From assembly GCA_002281485.1 (NCBI GenBank), contig NCGF01000008.1, positions 48,109 to 112,108 of the forward strand: a stretch of 64,000 nucleotides of DNA, given 5' to 3'. This document shows, in pieces, positions 29,779 through 37,918 of the stretch; position 1 is the stretch's first letter; each line of letters begins with the position of its first letter. Below the pieces are notes generated by a model. The model did no database searches and was not told the origin of the DNA. It was given only the letters and a program-made list of their open reading frames with translations. Source of the stretch: Sphingomonas sp. 28-66-16. GTDB lineage: Bacteria > Pseudomonadota > Alphaproteobacteria > Sphingomonadales > Sphingomonadaceae. The position numbers and the translations under genes are program-made.

Positions 29779-30176
29779 GACCCCTTTCCTTCACGCGGCG
29801 GGCCAAGCGTGCGCATGCCGGTCGCCAGCTGCTCGCCAACCAGCCGCACAAAATCTTCGAACCGCGCCCGTCCGACTGCGCGGGCGGCATGGTCAGCGAT
29901 CGGCAATGGGGCAGTCGCATTGAGCTGGTAACGGATCAGCAGTGACAGACTTTCGAGCAACACATCGATGTCGCGGCGAATGAGCTGGTTCTCGCGAGAC
30001 AGCCGATCGAGCCGGACCTTGAAAAGCGCATCGATTTCCTTGCTGCCTCGCCGGGCCAGCCAGTCGGTCAGCGCGTCGTTGACCAACCGACTCTTGTTGC
30101 CGCCGGGTGCCGAGGCGAGCGCTTCGAGGGCATCGCTGATCGCTCGGTCGATATAGAGGTTCTGCCGGACTTTCAT
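29775..30176 (-). CDS. CopG-like ribbon-helix-helix protein of the transfer operon
   Basis: The 133-residue protein opens with MKVRQNLYIDRAISDALEALASAPGGNKSRLVNDALTDWL, a ribbon-helix-helix layout typical of CopG-type regulators. A helical second half follows with no recognised domain. Genes of this type sit between traG and trbB in related elements and are thought to regulate the transfer operon. Here it lies 7 bases after traG and overlaps trbB by ATGA. Confidence 0.75.
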   Translation of the reverse strand: MKVRQNLYIDRAISDALEALASAPGGNKSRLVNDALTDWLARRGSKEIDALFKVRLDRLSRENQLIRRDIDVLLESLSLLIRYQLNATAPLPIADHAARAVGRARFEDFVRLVGEQLATGMRTLGPPREGKGS

Positions 30177-30183
30177 CGCCGCC

Positions 30184-32208
30184 TCACAGCCCGAGCAGGT
30201 TCTGGCCGGCGCCCTGGTCGAGCCCGTAAGCCCTGCCGGCCGGTGTCAGGCCACGCGCCTGGTCCATGGCGCGCTTTTCGGCAGCGCCATCGCTATCGTC
30301 ATCAATCGCTAGCTGGAGTTGCGCGGGTTCCTGCTCGGCTGGCTTAGGTTGCGCGTCTTCAGGATGGCCGGGATGACGTTGCTGCTGCATGCCGCCATCC
30401 TCGTCACTCGGCGCCACCTCCTCGGCCTTGGCCAGGCGTGCATCGCGCGCCGACCTGGTGCGGCCCCAATCGTTCGCGCGGGATTTTGGGCAATCGGCAT
30501 AAGGACCGTCGCGGAGCACTGGCGCAGGCAGGACGCGGGAGGTGAAATTGGCATCGGCATAATAGCGCAACTTCTGCGCACGGATGGGCGCCACACCTGA
30601 GATCAGGACGAGTTCATCGGTTGCCGGCAGCTGCATCACCTCGCCCGGTGTCAGCAGGGCGCGCGCGGTCTCCTGCCGACTGACCATGACGTGCGCGAGC
30701 CAGGGCGCGAGCCTGTGCCCCGCATAGTTGCGCATCGCGCGCTGTTCGGTTGCGGTCCCAAGTGCATCGGAGAGACGCTTGGCGGTGCGCTCGTCATTGG
30801 TCGCAAAGGCGACCCGGACATGACAGTTATCGAGGATCGAGTTGTATTCGCCATACGCCTTTTCAATCTGGTTGAGGCTCTGGGCGATCAGGAAGGCGCG
30901 AATGCCGTAGCCTGCCATGAAGGCGAGACTGGTCTCGAAGAAATCAAGGCGGCCGAGCGCTGGAAATTCGTCGAGCATCATCAGCAACTGATGCTTGCGA
31001 CGTGCAGCGCCGGGCTGGTCGAGCCGCTCGGTCAGGCGCCGGCCGATCTGGTTGAGCACGAGCCGGACGAGCGGCTTGGTGCGGCTGATGTCGGATGGCG
31101 GGATAACGAGATAGAGCGACATCGGGCGCTCGCCGTCAACGAGATCGGCGATCCGCCAGTCGCAACGCGACGTCACCTCCGCAACAGTTGGATCCCGGTA
31201 AAGTCCCAGAAACGACATGGCGGTCGACAGCACGCCCGAGCGCTCGTTGTCGCTTTTGTTGAGCAGTTCACGCGCGGCGGAGGCGACGACCGGATGAACG
31301 CGCGGATGGTCGCGGTCACCGAGATGGTTGGTTTCCATCATCCTTTTCAGCGTCAACGCAAAGCTGCGTTGCGGGTCGGACAAGAAGGTCGCGACGCGCG
31401 CAAGCGTCTTTTCTTCTTCTGCATAAAGGACGTGGAGGATCGCGCCGACCAGCAAGGAATGACTGGTTTTTTCCCAATGATTGCGCCGTTCGAGCGCGCC
31501 TTCGGGATCGACCAGAATGTCGGCGATGTTCTGGACGTCGCGCACTTCATTTGCACCGCGACGAACTTCAAGCAGGGGGTTGTATCGCGCCGACCGGGCA
31601 TCAGTCGGATTGAACAGCAGGCAGTGCGAGAAGCGCGACCGCCAACCGGCGGTCAGCGTCCAGTTTTCGCCCTTGATATCGTGGATGACGGTCGAGCCGG
31701 TCCAGGACAGCAGGGTCGGAACGACCAAGCCGACACCCTTGCCCGACCGCGTCGGTGCGAATGCCAGGACATGCTCGGGGCCATCATGGCGAAGATACCG
31801 GTCGCGCAAATGACCGAGCAGGACGCCGGCATCCTTGTGAAGCCCGGCCGCGTCGATGTCGCGCGCCGTTGCCCATCGTGCTGATCCATAGGTCGTGACA
31901 TTGTTGGACTGGCGCGCGCGCCAGAGCGATCCGGCGATCGCCGCACCACAGCCAAGGAACCCGCTCGCCCCTGCCAGCATGCCGGCGCGATCGAACACGC
32001 CCTCGGCATAGGCACCAAAGTGATACCACCATGCAAACAGCGCCCATGGCCGATAAACGGGCATGCCACCGATGATAGCCCAGGGTTGGCCGAGTTCGGG
32101 TTGATAGGCGAGCATCGCCGCTGCCCATTGCGTTGCTGCCCACAGGCCGGCGACGACGATACCAAAGACGATGAGGATCTGGCCGATCAACAATTTGGTA
32201 GGCGTCAT
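30184..32208 (-). CDS. traG: Type IV coupling protein TraG (VirD4-like)
   Basis: TraG brings the relaxosome to the T4SS channel. From the ATG at 32208 the protein has 674 residues: two N-terminal transmembrane helices (about residues 8 to 30 and 75 to 98), Walker A APTRSGKG near residues 151 to 158, and a Walker B LLMMLDEFPALGRL further on. After about residue 580 comes a polar, probably disordered C-terminal tail. It heads the 14-gene minus-strand run. The frame is open 23 codons upstream, but MTPTKLLIGQILIVFG is the usual TraG start. It is divergent from the Xre-type antitoxin gene. Confidence 0.94.
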   Translation of the reverse strand: MTPTKLLIGQILIVFGIVVAGLWAATQWAAAMLAYQPELGQPWAIIGGMPVYRPWALFAWWYHFGAYAEGVFDRAGMLAGASGFLGCGAAIAGSLWRARQSNNVTTYGSARWATARDIDAAGLHKDAGVLLGHLRDRYLRHDGPEHVLAFAPTRSGKGVGLVVPTLLSWTGSTVIHDIKGENWTLTAGWRSRFSHCLLFNPTDARSARYNPLLEVRRGANEVRDVQNIADILVDPEGALERRNHWEKTSHSLLVGAILHVLYAEEEKTLARVATFLSDPQRSFALTLKRMMETNHLGDRDHPRVHPVVASAARELLNKSDNERSGVLSTAMSFLGLYRDPTVAEVTSRCDWRIADLVDGERPMSLYLVIPPSDISRTKPLVRLVLNQIGRRLTERLDQPGAARRKHQLLMMLDEFPALGRLDFFETSLAFMAGYGIRAFLIAQSLNQIEKAYGEYNSILDNCHVRVAFATNDERTAKRLSDALGTATEQRAMRNYAGHRLAPWLAHVMVSRQETARALLTPGEVMQLPATDELVLISGVAPIRAQKLRYYADANFTSRVLPAPVLRDGPYADCPKSRANDWGRTRSARDARLAKAEEVAPSDEDGGMQQQRHPGHPEDAQPKPAEQEPAQLQLAIDDDSDGAAEKRAMDQARGLTPAGRAYGLDQGAGQNLLGL

Positions 32209-32325
32209 CGCGTCTCTCCAGGCCTGTCCGTTGGTCGATCGGGCTCCAGGAAAGTCGCGGAAACAGCGATTTAACAATATGGTGCTGTTGGGTGATAATT
32301 CGCTGTCTTGCGCCAGCTTTGATTA

Positions 32326-32347
32326 TCAGACCGATCAGGCGGTCTGA
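32326..32347. promoter_or_regulatory. Palindrome upstream of the Xre/RES pair, candidate operator
   Basis: TCAGACCG and CGGTCTGA form a perfect 8-base inverted repeat around a six-base centre, 64 bases before the antitoxin start and 118 bases before traG. Its symmetry and place in a divergent gap fit an operator for the HTH antitoxin, which could also affect traG. No biochemical evidence is visible. Confidence 0.45.
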
Positions 32348-32410
32348 CTTGCCAGCGACGCAGTTCATTCCTATAAGCAGATGGTAGGTTTTTTGTTCTA
32401 AGGAACGGTC

Positions 32411-32788
32411 ATGACAAAGCCATTGCCAGCCACAGCGATCGAAGAGAATCGGGTGCTTAGCCGGGCGGTGGCGCAGGTTGCCGCCAGCTGGAAACTGACC
32501 AACGAACAGCTTGGCGCCGTGATCGGCATTTCGCCGGCAACGGTGTCGAGATTGCGTTCCGGTACATTCCAACTCGACCGGTCGAGCAAGGCGTTCGAGC
32601 TCAGCCAGTATCTGGTGCGGCTGTTCCGATCCCTCGACGCGCTTATGGGGAGCGACGACAACGCATCGATTTCATGGCTGCGCAGCCCCAATCTCGATCT
32701 CGACGGTCGCCCGATCGACCTGATCCGTTCGATCCGGGGGCTTGGCACGGTGAACAACTACGTCGATGACTTCCGCGCCCAGGTCTGA
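32411..32788 (+). CDS. Xre/MbcA/ParS-type antitoxin
   Basis: The 125-residue protein fits the Xre antitoxins of RES toxins. It has an N-terminal helix-turn-helix (LTNEQLGAVIGISPATVSRLRSG) and a C-terminal toxin-binding block with LVRLFRSLDALMGSDDNASISWLRSPNLDLDGRPIDLI. Such antitoxins neutralise the toxin and repress their own operon. An AAGGAACGG ribosome-binding site precedes the ATG. The next gene starts inside its last 23 bases, in a coupled arrangement. Confidence 0.88.
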   Translation: MTKPLPATAIEENRVLSRAVAQVAASWKLTNEQLGAVIGISPATVSRLRSGTFQLDRSSKAFELSQYLVRLFRSLDALMGSDDNASISWLRSPNLDLDGRPIDLIRSIRGLGTVNNYVDDFRAQV

Positions 32789-33509
32789 GGCCATCCCCGA
32801 ACCGGCCGATTTCCGGAAATATGCAGGCGTCGTCTGGCGACTGGTCGAGGCGCAACATCGCATCTCGACCAATCGCCTTGCCGACAGCATTGGCGATCAG
32901 GCGTTGCTCGAGGAGCTCGTCGAGGAGGTCAAGCCGGTCATGCCCAAGTCGGCGCGTGGGTTGCATTTTCTTCTCAGCACGCCGTTTCGCTATGGTCATG
33001 GGAAGGAATCGCGGTTTCGCCGGGCGAACGAGCGCCCCGGCATTTTTTATGCAGCCGAGCATGTCGCCACAGCGGTTGCCGAAACGGCTTATTGGCGGTT
33101 ACTGTTCTTTTCCCGCTCCCCGGGCTTTGTGCCGCCGACGGCCGTGGTCGAGCATTCAGCGTTCTCCGTGCCGGTCGCCGTCGATCGCGCGCTCGACCTA
33201 ACTGCTGCCCCCTTCGTTGAACACTCAGTGAAATGGATGAACCCCGATTATTATGGCGACTGCCAGTCATTTGCGACTGCTGCTCGCACCACTGGTGCTC
33301 AAGCCATCCGATACGCATCGGTGCGCGATCCGCAGCACCGCGCCAATATCGCGTTGCTCGACCCAGCCGTATTCGCAGCGCCAGCGCCGAAAATCGAGCA
33401 GACTTGGCATTTTCGCTATGAAGCCGGGCAGATCACTGCATTTCAGGCATTTCCATCGAGCGAGCGCTATTCGTTTGCTTTCGGAACATTCGGGCTGGCT
33501 GCGCCGTAA
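32766..33509 (+). CDS. RES-domain toxin
   Basis: RES toxins degrade or modify NAD+ and stop growth until neutralised. The 247-residue protein contains the RES core: RYGHGKESRFRR with conserved Arg residues, GIFYAAEHVATAVAETAYWR with Tyr and Glu, and a later segment around DCQSFATAARTTGAQAIRYAS containing the conserved Ser/Asn region. It overlaps the antitoxin by 23 bases and converges on the nucleotidyltransferase-HEPN gene, 26 bases away. Confidence 0.88.
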   Translation: MTSAPRSEAIPEPADFRKYAGVVWRLVEAQHRISTNRLADSIGDQALLEELVEEVKPVMPKSARGLHFLLSTPFRYGHGKESRFRRANERPGIFYAAEHVATAVAETAYWRLLFFSRSPGFVPPTAVVEHSAFSVPVAVDRALDLTAAPFVEHSVKWMNPDYYGDCQSFATAARTTGAQAIRYASVRDPQHRANIALLDPAVFAAPAPKIEQTWHFRYEAGQITAFQAFPSSERYSFAFGTFGLAAP

Positions 33510-33535
33510 TTTGCGAACGCTGGCCATCTGACCGA

Positions 33536-34456
33536 CTAGGGGCCGGCATTGGCCCTGAGCTCGTCCAACCTTTCCAACGACAGCTGTTCGACTATATCGC
33601 GAAGCGCACGAACCGAGGACGCGATTGCCGTCAAATCATCAGTGCCGATTTCGTAACTCGCCGAATAGCGCGCCTCGACATAGGCGCGTTTCAGAAGCTC
33701 GAAACGCCGACGGTCAAGCCGGGCCTCACGCGGCCATGCCGCGATCAAACGGGCATCCTTGTCTTCCGAGAGGGAGCGAAGGAATTTGACGTTGTGTGAA
33801 CGTGGAAAATAAAGAGTCCGGACAAGTAGGAAGCAAATGTATGCGCGCTCCGTAGCTTGATGAAGCATGAAGGCTGCATCCTTTCTCCATCCAAGTTCGC
33901 CGTTGCCTTCCGCCAACTGCAATTCGACGGTTCGAATCGAACGATCAAGCTTCCCCAGCCAATCTTCAAAATATCCTCTTGCCATTTCAAATGCGTCGAT
34001 CGGTGTCAGTGGCATAGGCGTCGCCAGCGAATGGCAAGGCAACTCGTAAAGCGCGATCCCATCCCGCGCGATATCAACCCAAAAATATTGACCGCGCCCA
34101 AGGGCCTCGTTCACCTCCTCCAACGAATGAACAATAATGTTGACTGGCCGACCGATCGAGTCGTCTCGAAGAATTTTATCTTCCGCGACATACCAATAAT
34201 GCTCAACATCGGTCAGATCGCGATGGCTAACAACCACCAGCAAATCGAAATCAGACTGATACCCATGTTCGGGTTCGTCGACCCAATCACCCCGCGCATA
34301 GCTACCAAACAAGATGATCTTGTAAATCTTGCCAAGTTTTCGCGACGCAGTGGTCGACCGCGACACTGCATCCGAAAACTCTTCCATCAATACCTGCTTT
34401 ACCTTCTCCAGCTCATTCATCTGGATCGGAGGCAAATGATCAATGTCGTTACGCAT
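33536..34456 (-). CDS. Nucleotidyltransferase-HEPN fusion protein
   Basis: The 306-residue protein joins a DNA-polymerase-beta-type nucleotidyltransferase (GSYARGDW at residues 51 to 58, then YQSDFDLLVVV with the two metal aspartates 69 and 71) to a HEPN domain (about residues 150 to 300). The HEPN part has a helical LHQATERAYICFLLV stretch and PRSHNVKFL. Separate MNT and HEPN genes form toxin-antitoxin pairs in which the transferase modifies the HEPN RNase; here both are in one chain. An ATG at 34456 is preferred over an upstream TTG. A role in defence or element maintenance is inference. Confidence 0.75.
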   Translation of the reverse strand: MRNDIDHLPPIQMNELEKVKQVLMEEFSDAVSRSTTASRKLGKIYKIILFGSYARGDWVDEPEHGYQSDFDLLVVVSHRDLTDVEHYWYVAEDKILRDDSIGRPVNIIVHSLEEVNEALGRGQYFWVDIARDGIALYELPCHSLATPMPLTPIDAFEMARGYFEDWLGKLDRSIRTVELQLAEGNGELGWRKDAAFMLHQATERAYICFLLVRTLYFPRSHNVKFLRSLSEDKDARLIAAWPREARLDRRRFELLKRAYVEARYSASYEIGTDDLTAIASSVRALRDIVEQLSLERLDELRANAGP

Positions 34457-34759
34457 ACCCGGATTCTCTCCGCCCAAGCCTCAAAGGGCAAGCTATCATT
34501 TTTTCAGACGAAGCCGTGTCGGGATGACCCAATTCTGGTCATTCCCTGCGCAACATCGGCTTCCCAACTCCGGCCACTCGTTCACGTCGGCTGAGCGACC
34601 GGCTTCGGCCTTCCGAAATTGGCCGGGAACCGCCCGGCCGATTTCGGTCTCAAAACGTGTCGGTCGGCTTTCAGGCGCGTCGCGTTGATCAAACGTAGTC
34701 GCGCGGCAGCCAGCTGCAGTCGTCCTGTGGTTCGAAAAGCGTAGCCCCGTTCGTTGTCG
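34457..34759. other. Intergenic stretch with degenerate repeat-like sequence
   Basis: No gene is supported in these 303 bases. A segment around 34508 to 34560 (GACCCAATTCTGGTCATTC, then CCGGCCACTCGTTC) resembles degenerate sequence at about 44440 to 44510. It also resembles, in reverse orientation, the ends of the repeats at 37969 and 42106. It looks like remnant intergenic repeat material. Confidence 0.4.
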
Positions 34760-35512
34760 TCAGAAGGCTTCGCGAAAGGGCCGCAGGTCGATTTCATGCG
34801 ACCAGGCGGAGCGGTGCTGGACATGCAACTGCCAGTAGCTCTCGGCAATTGCCTCAAGGCCGAGGAGGCCATCCTCACCGCGCTCGGCCTTCAGTTGCGG
34901 CAGCGCGCGGTGAATGCGCTCGCCGTCGATACCGCCATCGATGACGATATGCCCCACGTGCAGCCCCTGAGGGCCGAAGGCGCGAGCCATCGACTGGGCA
35001 ACTGCGCGCAGCCCGGCCTTGGCTGCAGCAAAGGCTACGAAACCCGCGCGTCCGCGCAGGCTCGCCGAGGCGCCGGTGAACAATACCGTTCCCCCGCCCG
35101 GCAGCATTAATTTTGCGGCCTCGAGTGCGAACAGGTGTCCTGCGAAGCAGCAGACGCGCCACATCTCCTCGAAGAACGCGGGGTCGGTCTCGAGGAAAGC
35201 GCGGGGGCGGTTGCCCCCGGCGTTAAAGACTGCAACCTTCAGCGGCCCTCTCGTCGCCATGGCCGCGAAGGCGCGCTCGATATCCTGCGGAGAGGTGGCG
35301 TCACCTGCTAGCGCAACGGCTTTGCCCCCGGCTGACTCGATCTCGCTGCGCACCTGCTCGAGGCGATCAGCAGTGCGTCCGAACACCCCGACAATCAGGC
35401 CCTCGCGCGCGAAGCGTCGCGCAACCGAGGCGCCGAGACCTGACGAGGATCCCACCCCGACGACAATCGCGGCTCCCCTGTCGCCTGGCGGCTCGGCCAC
35501 CGCCGCCGTCAC
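34760..35512 (-). CDS. SDR-family oxidoreductase-like protein lacking the catalytic Tyr (second copy)
   Basis: The roughly 250-residue Rossmann protein has the cofactor motif VGVGSSSGLG (residues 18 to 27) and FNAGG (96 to 100). Its active-site segment reads FAAAK (161 to 165): the lysine is kept but the catalytic tyrosine is phenylalanine. It may therefore bind a nucleotide without normal SDR catalysis, or use another mechanism. The GTG at 35512 shares GTGA with the stop of the upstream SDR gene; a GTG at 35554 is the alternative start. It is the last gene of a four-gene minus-strand operon. Confidence 0.75.
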   Translation of the reverse strand: MTAAVAEPPGDRGAAIVVGVGSSSGLGASVARRFAREGLIVGVFGRTADRLEQVRSEIESAGGKAVALAGDATSPQDIERAFAAMATRGPLKVAVFNAGGNRPRAFLETDPAFFEEMWRVCCFAGHLFALEAAKLMLPGGGTVLFTGASASLRGRAGFVAFAAAKAGLRAVAQSMARAFGPQGLHVGHIVIDGGIDGERIHRALPQLKAERGEDGLLGLEAIAESYWQLHVQHRSAWSHEIDLRPFREAF

Positions 35513-36210
35513 CACGGTTCGCCGAACGGACGGACCATGCTGTCGAAGCTCCACGCGGTCCGCGGTTGCTGCGCAATGCGAAACACTTCCTCCGCGATGT
35601 CAGCGGGCTGGCAGAAGAAGTCATCGGGCTTGTCGGGTGCCATCTTACGCGTCCAGGGAAGGTCGATGACGGCGTCGATCGCAATATAGCCGACATGGAT
35701 GCCCTGCGGACCGACTTCGCGCGCTATGCTCTCAAGCAGGATGCGTTGCGCTGCCTTGGTAGGCGCGAAGGCGGCGAACTTGGGCTTGCCACGATAGGCC
35801 GAGGTGTTGCCGGTTGCGAGAAAAGCGCCGCCGCCCGCTTCGATCATGGGCGGTATAAGTCGTCGGGCAAGATCGAGCACGGCTTCGACATTGATCGTGA
35901 AGTTGCGCTTGAGATCGGCGGGGTCGATTTCTAGGAACGTGCCGAACGTGCCGCCGACCGCATTATTGACGACGACGGAAGGTACGCCGTGCGCCAGCAG
36001 CGCATCGACAACCTTAGATCGCTCGTCCGGGTCGGCTAGGTCGCCGGGAAGCGCAATCGCATGGGGCAGCTCGAGTGTCAGCGCATCGAGCCGCTCCTCG
36101 TTGCGCGCGTTGAGCGCCAGCCGGTAGCCGCCTTCCGAGAAGCGCCGTGCGATCGAGGCACCGGTACCCGGACCGACCCCGGTGACGAAGCAGAGCGGTC
36201 GAGCGGTCAC
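35509..36210 (-). CDS. SDR-family oxidoreductase-like protein lacking the catalytic Tyr (first copy)
   Basis: The 233-residue Rossmann protein has TGVGPGTGAS (residues 10 to 19), VNNAV (81 to 85) and an active-site segment FAPTK (148 to 152). As in its neighbour, the tyrosine of YxxxK is replaced by phenylalanine. The two are clearly related in layout and share an (R/A)xAWSxxxxxRPF-type ending, so they look like a diverged tandem pair, perhaps a heterodimer. The start is GTG overlapping the isomerase stop as GTGA. The substrate is unknown. Confidence 0.75.
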   Translation of the reverse strand: MTARPLCFVTGVGPGTGASIARRFSEGGYRLALNARNEERLDALTLELPHAIALPGDLADPDERSKVVDALLAHGVPSVVVNNAVGGTFGTFLEIDPADLKRNFTINVEAVLDLARRLIPPMIEAGGGAFLATGNTSAYRGKPKFAAFAPTKAAQRILLESIAREVGPQGIHVGYIAIDAVIDLPWTRKMAPDKPDDFFCQPADIAEEVFRIAQQPRTAWSFDSMVRPFGEPW

Positions 36211-36788
36211 GCGGCGAGCGCCTCAACGAGGAAATCGATCCGGTCGTTGCCGAAAAACGCGCCTTTCTCGCTGCTGAAATAGGGAACACCAAATGCGCCC
36301 TTTGAAACGGCTTCGGCGATCCGCTCATCGAGCGCAGCCGCCATCGTCTCGCGCTCGTCCCAATATGTGGCGAGGCGGGAATCCTTCCTGGCAAACCAGC
36401 CCGACATCGCTTCGAGATCGTCGAGCGGCGCCTGCTCGACCCATACCGCGGCAAAGGCGGCGACCGAAAACGCTTCGACGTCGCCGCCCGCGCGCAGCGC
36501 AGCCTTGATCAGCGGTTCGGTCGAGAAAAAACCGAACTTGGGATGGCTCAGAACCGTGACGCCCAGCTTCACCGCCCAGCGTCCCACGTCCTGCCCGAGA
36601 TAGGCGCGCTTGGCCTTGCAAGTGATCGACGTCGGGGCGTTCCCGACCTCCTTCATGATTGCGCCGACATAGACTGGTTTAAGGTCTAGCGTGCGTCCCG
36701 TCCGCGACCGCACTTCGTCGCGCTGCGCGAAGGCGAAGTAGGAATAGGGGCTGACGAAGTCGTAGTAGAAGTCGATAGGCGGGCTCAT
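36207..36788 (-). CDS. DsbA-fold 2-hydroxychromene-2-carboxylate isomerase-like protein
   Basis: The 193-residue protein begins with IDFYYDFVSPYSYFAF, the start of the kappa-GST/HCCA isomerase branch of the DsbA fold, with the catalytic serine in SPYS instead of a CxxC pair. It ends GAFGVPYFSSEKGAFFGNDRIDFL, also typical. NahD of this family isomerises 2-hydroxychromene-2-carboxylate in naphthalene degradation using glutathione. No other naphthalene genes are present, so the real substrate is open. It overlaps the following SDR gene and lies 11 bases after the tautomerase gene. Confidence 0.8.
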   Translation of the reverse strand: MSPPIDFYYDFVSPYSYFAFAQRDEVRSRTGRTLDLKPVYVGAIMKEVGNAPTSITCKAKRAYLGQDVGRWAVKLGVTVLSHPKFGFFSTEPLIKAALRAGGDVEAFSVAAFAAVWVEQAPLDDLEAMSGWFARKDSRLATYWDERETMAAALDERIAEAVSKGAFGVPYFSSEKGAFFGNDRIDFLVEALAA

Positions 36789-36799
36789 CTCGGTTCCTT

Positions 36800-37357
36800 T
36801 CAGTAGCGGACGAGCGCGCGACCGGCGGTCTTCTCGGGGAACTCGGCGAGGTCATAGAGGCGGTCCTTCGCGTCGAAATACGCGCGCGGGAATTCGAGCA
36901 GCGGATGTTCGGCGGGTATGCCCGCGATCCTGGCGATGCCGAGCAAGCTCGACGTCCGCCCGCTCGTCGCAAGATGACCCTCGGGCCATTCGAAAATCTG
37001 TATCCAGATGGAACGCGCCGCGCCGTCGACGTTGGTCTTGTCGGTAATCGCAAGGATCGCGTTGGTGATCGCTTTGTGGCAATCCGATTTACGGTCTTGA
37101 TTCATGGAGCCCTCCGGCACGTTGAGCTCAATCAGCCATCGCCCCGCTCCCGCCTCGAACGTCGCATCGTTCCTGCCGCCGAGATACCAGTCGTCGCGCG
37201 CGATCGGCTGAAACCGCACCCAAGCGATCGACCGGCCGGCAGGCGTGTCTGCCCCGCCTTCGATCTGGAGAATGACCTGGGTCAGATCCTCAGCGAGCCT
37301 GTCCTTCAAGTCGGGCGTCAATGCCTCGGGCGGATATTGGACGGTCATCATCGGCAT
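36800..37357 (-). CDS. Tautomerase-superfamily protein with two fused units
   Basis: The 185-residue protein starts Met-Pro, giving the N-terminal proline that acts as base or acid in 4-oxalocrotonate tautomerase relatives. Two similar beta-alpha-beta units are visible: residues 2 to 60 (VQYPPEALTPDLKDRLAEDLTQVIL) and about 73 to 140 (RWLIELNVPEG... KAITNAILAITDKT). Such fused forms occur in the cis-CaaD and tautomerase-3 groups. The second unit lacks an N-terminal proline, so one active site per chain is expected. It is first in the operon and divergent from the HxlR gene across an 81-base gap. Confidence 0.75.
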   Translation of the reverse strand: MPMMTVQYPPEALTPDLKDRLAEDLTQVILQIEGGADTPAGRSIAWVRFQPIARDDWYLGGRNDATFEAGAGRWLIELNVPEGSMNQDRKSDCHKAITNAILAITDKTNVDGAARSIWIQIFEWPEGHLATSGRTSSLLGIARIAGIPAEHPLLEFPRAYFDAKDRLYDLAEFPEKTAGRALVRY

Positions 37358-37375
37358 AGCATGTCTCCCAACTAG

Positions 37376-37416
37376 GTATCTTCAACATACCGACTCGGTT
37401 GGTATTGTAAAGATAC
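37376..37416. promoter_or_regulatory. Inverted repeat, candidate HxlR operator
   Basis: GTATCTTCAACATACC (37376 to 37391) and GGTATTGTAAAGATAC (37401 to 37416) form an imperfect inverted repeat with 13 of 16 positions paired and a nine-base centre. It sits between the tautomerase operon and the HxlR regulator, where an HxlR dimer site controlling both directions would be expected. Confidence 0.6.
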
Positions 37417-37438
37417 TGTCTTCGGGCTATCAGCGGGC

Positions 37439-37918
37439 ATGACGCGCACCTCGCTCGACCATCACAATTGCAGTTTCGCGCGGACGGTCGATGTGATCGG
37501 CGACCGCTGGTCGCTGATGATCCTGCGCGATGCCTTTTTCGGCATCCGGCGCTTCTCGCAATTCAAGCGGCGGCTGGGGATCACGCAGGCAGTGCTGTCG
37601 TCGCGCTTGTCGCATCTCATCGAGCAGGGTTTGCTGGAGCGTTCTGCGGTCGATTCCGATGCAACTCGTGAGGACTATCGCCTAACGGACAAGGGCCGGG
37701 CGCTATTTCCTGTCGTGGTTGCGCTAATGCAATGGGGCGACGAGTGGGTGCATGGCGGCATCGGGGCTCCACTCGTCCTGCGTGACCGGGAGTCCGGGGA
37801 GGCCATCGACCCGGTGCAAGTGACGGCAGCCGGCAGCGTGACCGGCCCTCGTCGGGTCGTCGTCACCGCCGGGCCTGGCGCAACTCCAGAGACGCGGCGT
37901 CTTGTCGCGCAAACTTAG
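37439..37918 (+). CDS. HxlR-family transcriptional regulator
   Basis: The 159-residue winged-helix protein has the HxlR core: CSFARTVDVIGDRWSLMILRDAFFGIRRFSQFKRRL, then LSSRLSHLIEQGLLER and YRLTDKGRALFPVVVALMQWGDEW. Cys11 lies at the position of the thiol that lets some HxlR proteins (YodB, HypR) sense quinones, aldehydes or oxidants. It is divergent from the tautomerase/isomerase/SDR operon and very likely controls it through the inverted repeat at 37376. Sensing by Cys11 is inference. Confidence 0.88.
   Translation: MTRTSLDHHNCSFARTVDVIGDRWSLMILRDAFFGIRRFSQFKRRLGITQAVLSSRLSHLIEQGLLERSAVDSDATREDYRLTDKGRALFPVVVALMQWGDEWVHGGIGAPLVLRDRESGEAIDPVQVTAAGSVTGPRRVVVTAGPGATPETRRLVAQT

Noticed and set aside
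36207-36788. Naphthalene-degradation locus (because of the NahD-like protein)
   Set aside because: No dioxygenase, dihydrodiol dehydrogenase or aldolase gene is nearby; the isomerase fold alone is not enough.
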